From the NCBI GenBank assembly GCA_964653595.1, contig CAZZHH010000091.1:1-9507 (forward strand): a stretch of 9,507 nt of DNA. Direction: 5' to 3'. Shown here piece after piece: positions 7,561 to 9,507 of this stretch. The number at the start of each line of letters is the position of its first letter. Within the stretch, counting starts at the first letter, position 1. The notes beneath the pieces are model-generated. The model was given only the letters and a program-made list of their open reading frames with translations, did not search any database and was not told the origin of the DNA. The position numbers were made by a program, and so were the translations under genes. The stretch comes from JBAXTE01 sp964653595 (GTDB lineage: Bacteria > Bacteroidota > Bacteroidia > Bacteroidales > WCHB1-69).

Positions 7561-7788
7561 TTAACCTCGGTTGATCATTTCATCTAATACGTGTTCACTT
7601 TTTTGTTTGTCTTCCTTGTACTTACTGTTTAAATAATTTGGGAAGAATATCATTTTTAAAATAACAAACATGATAAAGAGTTTAATTAGGATTATTGCCC
7701 ACAAAGTTTTTCCTAATTTCATCCCTTTAAACCCTTCATAATAGAAGCGATATGCTGAAATAAATGGTTTTAATATTCTATTTGCCAT
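7561..7788 (-). CDS. DUF4492 family small membrane protein, first gene of the cyd operon
   Basis: This 75-aa protein has one hydrophobic helix (about 28-48: LWAIILIKLFIMFVILKMIFF). It is preceded by an amphipathic, aromatic N-terminus (FISAYRFYYEGFKGMKLGKT) and followed by a charged, lysine- and glutamate-rich tail. The pattern YEGFK-M--GK-LW-IILIKLFIMF-ILK is what I recall of DUF4492, a family found next to cydAB in Bacteroidota and some other phyla. It is 32 bp upstream of cydA on the same strand and probably co-transcribed. By analogy with the single-helix CydX, CydY and CydS subunits of other bd oxidases it may be a structural or assembly subunit. This is inference, since it shares no obvious sequence with CydX and is about twice its length. 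The ATG at 7788 lies about 17 nt downstream of a good -7 box, which supports this start. Confidence 0.85.
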   Translation of the reverse strand: MANRILKPFISAYRFYYEGFKGMKLGKTLWAIILIKLFIMFVILKMIFFPNYLNSKYKEDKQKSEHVLDEMINRG

Positions 7789-7805
7789 TTTTGAGTTATA
7801 TTTTT

Positions 7806-7834
7806 CAAAAGTAATATTTTTTTTAAATATCTAA
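7806..7834 (-). promoter_or_regulatory. Putative Bacteroidota-type promoter of the DUF4492-cydAB operon
   Basis: Read on the - strand, TACTTTTG (7813 down to 7806) is an exact match to the Bacteroidota -7 consensus TAnnTTTG. Seventeen bases further upstream, TTAG (7834-7831) matches the -33 element TTTG in 3 of 4 positions. Transcription would start near 7800, giving a leader of about 12 nt before the ATG at 7788. The spacing is at the short end of the usual range. Confidence 0.45.
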
Positions 7835-7842
7835 TAGATATT
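7826..7842. promoter_or_regulatory. Inverted repeat over the -33 region of the cyd promoter (candidate operator)
   Basis: aatatctaatagatatt is a 7-bp dyad around a 3-bp centre and spans the putative -33 element. Its position fits a dimeric transcription factor controlling the oxidase operon, for example by oxygen or redox state. It does not match the Crp/Fnr consensus (TTGA-N6-TCAA), so the regulator is unknown. AT-rich composition makes chance possible. Confidence 0.35.
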
Positions 7843-8000
7843 CTCCGTTTTTTGTTTTAGTGCATTTTGTTCATTCCATTTTTAGTTCAAAAAATAACAT
7901 TAAAAAATTAAATACTTGCAACGTTAAAATCTCTCAACTACCTTAATAATGGCTCAATTCTAATCTAAATATGGACGTCGTATTTGAAGTTCAAATGTGT

Positions 8001-8052
8001 AAACAATAAAAAAAAGCAATTTGTTTGTTTCAAATTGCTTTTTTTATTGTTT
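8001..8052 (-). terminator. Intrinsic terminator after the lemA-TPM-TPM group
   Basis: The arms aaacaataaaaaaaagcaat+ttg (8001-8023) and caaattgctttttttattgt+tt (8031-8052) pair almost completely around a TTTGTTT loop, with one unpaired A. The hairpin starts 8 bp beyond the stop of the Gly-rich TPM gene. The A/T tracts on both sides of the GC-containing core let it act in either direction. On the - strand it isolates the cyd operon from upstream readthrough. The rest of the 272-bp gap (7789-8060) holds only the cyd promoter region and plain AT-rich sequence. Confidence 0.85.
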
Positions 8053-8060
8053 ATTTAATA

Positions 8061-8870
8061 TTACCAACTGCCGCTGGCACCGCCGCCACCGAAGCTTCCA
8101 CCACCAAATCCACCAAATCCACCTCCACCAAATCCACCTCCAGAAGATCCACCACCGAAGCCGCCACCGCCTCTGCCGCCGCCACTACTCATAAACATCA
8201 TCAAAAGCAACCAAAGAATGCCGTTGTTATCCCCTTTACTGCTTATGTTGCTGTTTTTGGAAGAGGATACTTTCATTAATAAAACTACAATTCCAATGAT
8301 AATAATCGCAAAAAGTGCCATAAATGATCCGTTCTTTTTCGTTTTCTTTTTGTAGTTGCTCGCATTATACTCTCCCGATGCAAATTTTGCAATGGTGCTG
8401 GTTGCACTATCTAAACCAGCATAATATTGATCATTTTTAAATCTAGAAATCATCTCGTTATCTACAATCTGTCCAGCTGTAGCGTCTGGAATAACTCCCT
8501 CAAGACCGTAACCTACCGATATTCTGGCTTCTCCCAAACTTTTACCTTCTTTGGGCTTCACTACAATTACGACTCCATTGTCTTTGCCTTTTGTTCCAAC
8601 ACCCCATTTTTCCCCCAACTCATCTGCAAATTGGGTAATGTCGTAATCGCCAAGGGAATATGTGGTTACAATGCAAATTTGTACAGACGTTGTATTGTCA
8701 ATGTCTACTAACTTTCTCTCAAGCTGATCTCTTTCATTTAAAGAGAGTACATTCGCAAAATCATTGACCAATCTTGCAGGATTTGGTCGTGGTGGTATTT
8801 GACCAAATAAGGTACAAGAAAAAAAACCTAATACGGAAAATAATAACGTGGCTTTCAATAATTTATGCAT
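8061..8870 (-). CDS. TPM-domain (YgcG-type) exported membrane protein with Gly-rich tail
   Basis: The 269-aa protein begins with a signal sequence (about 1-23, ending LFGQ). A TPM domain (Pfam TPM_phosphatase, also called TLP18.3/Psb32-like) follows at about 34-165. Family features are LVNDFANVLSLNERDQLERKL, VQICIVTTYSLG, ADELGEKWGVGTKGKDNGVVIVV and RISVGYGLEGVIPDATAG. Two hydrophobic stretches follow (about 183-199 and 217-228), then a tail of roughly 40 residues made almost only of Gly, Ser and Phe, ending GGGGASGSW. This tail and terminal W are typical of YgcG-like proteins. The TPM domain should lie in the periplasm. A phosphatase activity is reported for plant relatives but is unproven for bacterial ones. 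The start overlaps the upstream TPM gene stop by 8 bp (ATGCATAA), which suggests translational coupling. Confidence 0.9.
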   Translation of the reverse strand: MHKLLKATLLFSVLGFFSCTLFGQIPPRPNPARLVNDFANVLSLNERDQLERKLVDIDNTTSVQICIVTTYSLGDYDITQFADELGEKWGVGTKGKDNGVVIVVKPKEGKSLGEARISVGYGLEGVIPDATAGQIVDNEMISRFKNDQYYAGLDSATSTIAKFASGEYNASNYKKKTKKNGSFMALFAIIIIGIVVLLMKVSSSKNSNISSKGDNNGILWLLLMMFMSSGGGRGGGGFGGGSSGGGFGGGGFGGFGGGSFGGGGASGSW

Positions 8871-9357
8871 CTTGTGTAGATTTTTGCGTCATCGATTGAT
8901 TGTTTACCTTTGAAATTTCCGCATCATCAAACGAAATATCGTCCGAGAGTTCATTCTTGTCATTTGAGTGGTATGGAAAAAAATGTTTTAACTTCTCACC
9001 AACCATATTTATGGAGGTGGTTATACCCGTTGTAAAATTGGATTCCCGAAAATGAATCAACATATTGGTTTTTACATCTTCCCAAAAGTTTTCAGGCACT
9101 ACCTTGTTTATTCCCTCATCTCCTATAATAGCAAATTTTTTGGCACCTATTGCAAGATAGATTAACACCCCATTTCGGTTCTCTGTTTTGTCCATCTTTA
9201 GAAGTTTAAAAACTTCAATTGCTCTACCAACTGGTTCCGTGATTTTGTTTAATTCTATATGAACTCTTACTTCTCCAGAAGTGTCCAATTCTGCCATTTT
9301 TATAGCTAATTTAATGTCTTCTTTTTGTTCCTTTGTAAAGAAATTTGATGCATTCAT
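8863..9357 (-). CDS. Soluble TPM-domain protein
   Basis: From the ATG at 9357 the protein has 164 residues (MNASNFFTKEQKED...). A longer reading from a GTG at 9387 would begin inside the terminator hairpin and adds an unconserved MLFFQNKNHS, so I reject it. The TPM domain covers about 5-130: IAMAELDTSGEV-like KMAELDTSGEVRVHIE (21-36), RNGVLIYLAIGAKKFAIIGD (61-80) and EGINKVVPENFWEDV (81-95). No signal peptide or membrane helix is seen, and the last 30 residues are polar and acidic or Ser/Gln-rich. It is probably cytoplasmic. It sits between lemA and the Gly-rich TPM gene, the usual Bacteroidota order, and overlaps the latter by 8 bp. The biochemical function is unknown, and a partnership with LemA or the second TPM protein is inferred from context. 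Confidence 0.87.
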   Translation of the reverse strand: MNASNFFTKEQKEDIKLAIKMAELDTSGEVRVHIELNKITEPVGRAIEVFKLLKMDKTENRNGVLIYLAIGAKKFAIIGDEGINKVVPENFWEDVKTNMLIHFRESNFTTGITTSINMVGEKLKHFFPYHSNDKNELSDDISFDDAEISKVNNQSMTQKSTQDA

Positions 9358-9375
9358 AGAATGATTTTTATTTTG

Positions 9376-9418
9376 AAAAAAAAGCACCTACTGGTTTCCC
9401 CATGTCGGTGCTTTTTTT
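9376..9418 (-). terminator. Terminator-like hairpin between lemA and the TPM genes
   Basis: aaaaaaaagcacc (9376-9388) pairs with ggtgcttttttt (9407-9418) around an 18-nt loop. Read on the - strand the stem starts 22 bp after the lemA stop and ends in a run of eight T, the layout of an intrinsic terminator or attenuator. The TPM start at 9357 lies 18 bp beyond it, and no TAnnTTTG box is visible between the two. Downstream expression therefore probably depends on partial readthrough. Confidence 0.65.
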
Positions 9419-9440
9419 GTTTGTCAATATTTAAAAAAAA

Positions 9441-9507
9441 CTAAAAGTTTACTGCTGGTGCATTTTCAGTCCCAGGTTTTGATTCAAAGTATGGTTTTTT
9501 GCTAAAA
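9441..9507 (-). CDS. lemA: LemA family protein, C-terminal fragment (cut by the right window edge)
   Basis: The - strand frame ending in TAG at 9441-9443 is open to the window edge, giving 21 complete residues. They contain KPYFESKPGTENAP and end in VNF. This matches the characteristic LemA C-terminus (a K/P-Y-F-E-A-x-x-G-x-E-x-A-P-x-V-x-F pattern). LemA proteins carry an N-terminal membrane anchor and a cytoplasmic or periplasmic helical bundle of unclear function. The following two TPM-domain genes are common neighbours of lemA in Bacteroidota, which supports the call. Only the end of the gene is present, so length and start cannot be judged. Confidence 0.85.
   Translation of the reverse strand, partial: FSKKPYFESKPGTENAPAVNF

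Noticed and set aside
8025..8279. Open frame on the + strand, rich in Ser, Thr and Ala
   Set aside because: It is the antisense reading of the Gly-rich TPM tail and a terminator arm, and its low complexity follows from the GGN codons on the other strand.

Overview
The window looks like chromosomal DNA of a Bacteroidota species, probably a member of the Flavobacteriia or a close relative. The base composition is AT-rich, genes start without clear Shine-Dalgarno sequences, and one exported protein carries a type IX secretion (T9SS) C-terminal sorting domain. The cytochrome bd genes have the Bacteroidota layout, with a DUF4492 small protein ahead of cydA. The upstream region of that operon also has a Bacteroidota-type -7 box (TAnnTTTG).

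Layout, left to right. Positions 1-165 hold an unusually GC-rich, hairpin-rich noncoding segment that looks like a dispersed repeat. It contains two 16-bp palindromes that differ by paired compensatory changes. A 506-aa secreted T9SS protein follows on the + strand (choice-of-anchor L, Ig-like, PKD and sorting domains). Next on the + strand are rarA (replication-associated AAA+ ATPase, GTG start) and a class I DNA photolyase with an intact tryptophan triad. From 4821 to the right edge everything lies on the - strand. Read in the direction of transcription, these are the right-edge 3' end of a LemA-family gene, a terminator-like hairpin, a soluble TPM-domain protein, and a secreted, membrane-attached TPM-domain protein with a Gly-rich tail. 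A strong terminator hairpin then separates this group from a DUF4492-cydA-cydB operon.

Functional reading. DUF4492-cydA-cydB should encode a quinol-oxidising, high-affinity terminal oxidase. cydA and cydB overlap in TAATG, and the operon is probably driven by a promoter near 7806-7834 with a 17-bp inverted repeat over its upstream half. rarA and the photolyase both serve genome maintenance but look like separate transcription units. lemA-TPM-TPM is a recurrent envelope-associated gene group of uncertain biochemical role. The secreted T9SS protein is a probable surface or adhesive protein of unknown ligand.

Most genes are recognisable core families, and I see no convincing evidence of a new multi-gene system. 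The less explained items are the left-edge structured repeat, the DUF4492 protein as a possible bd-oxidase subunit, and the palindrome at the cyd promoter.
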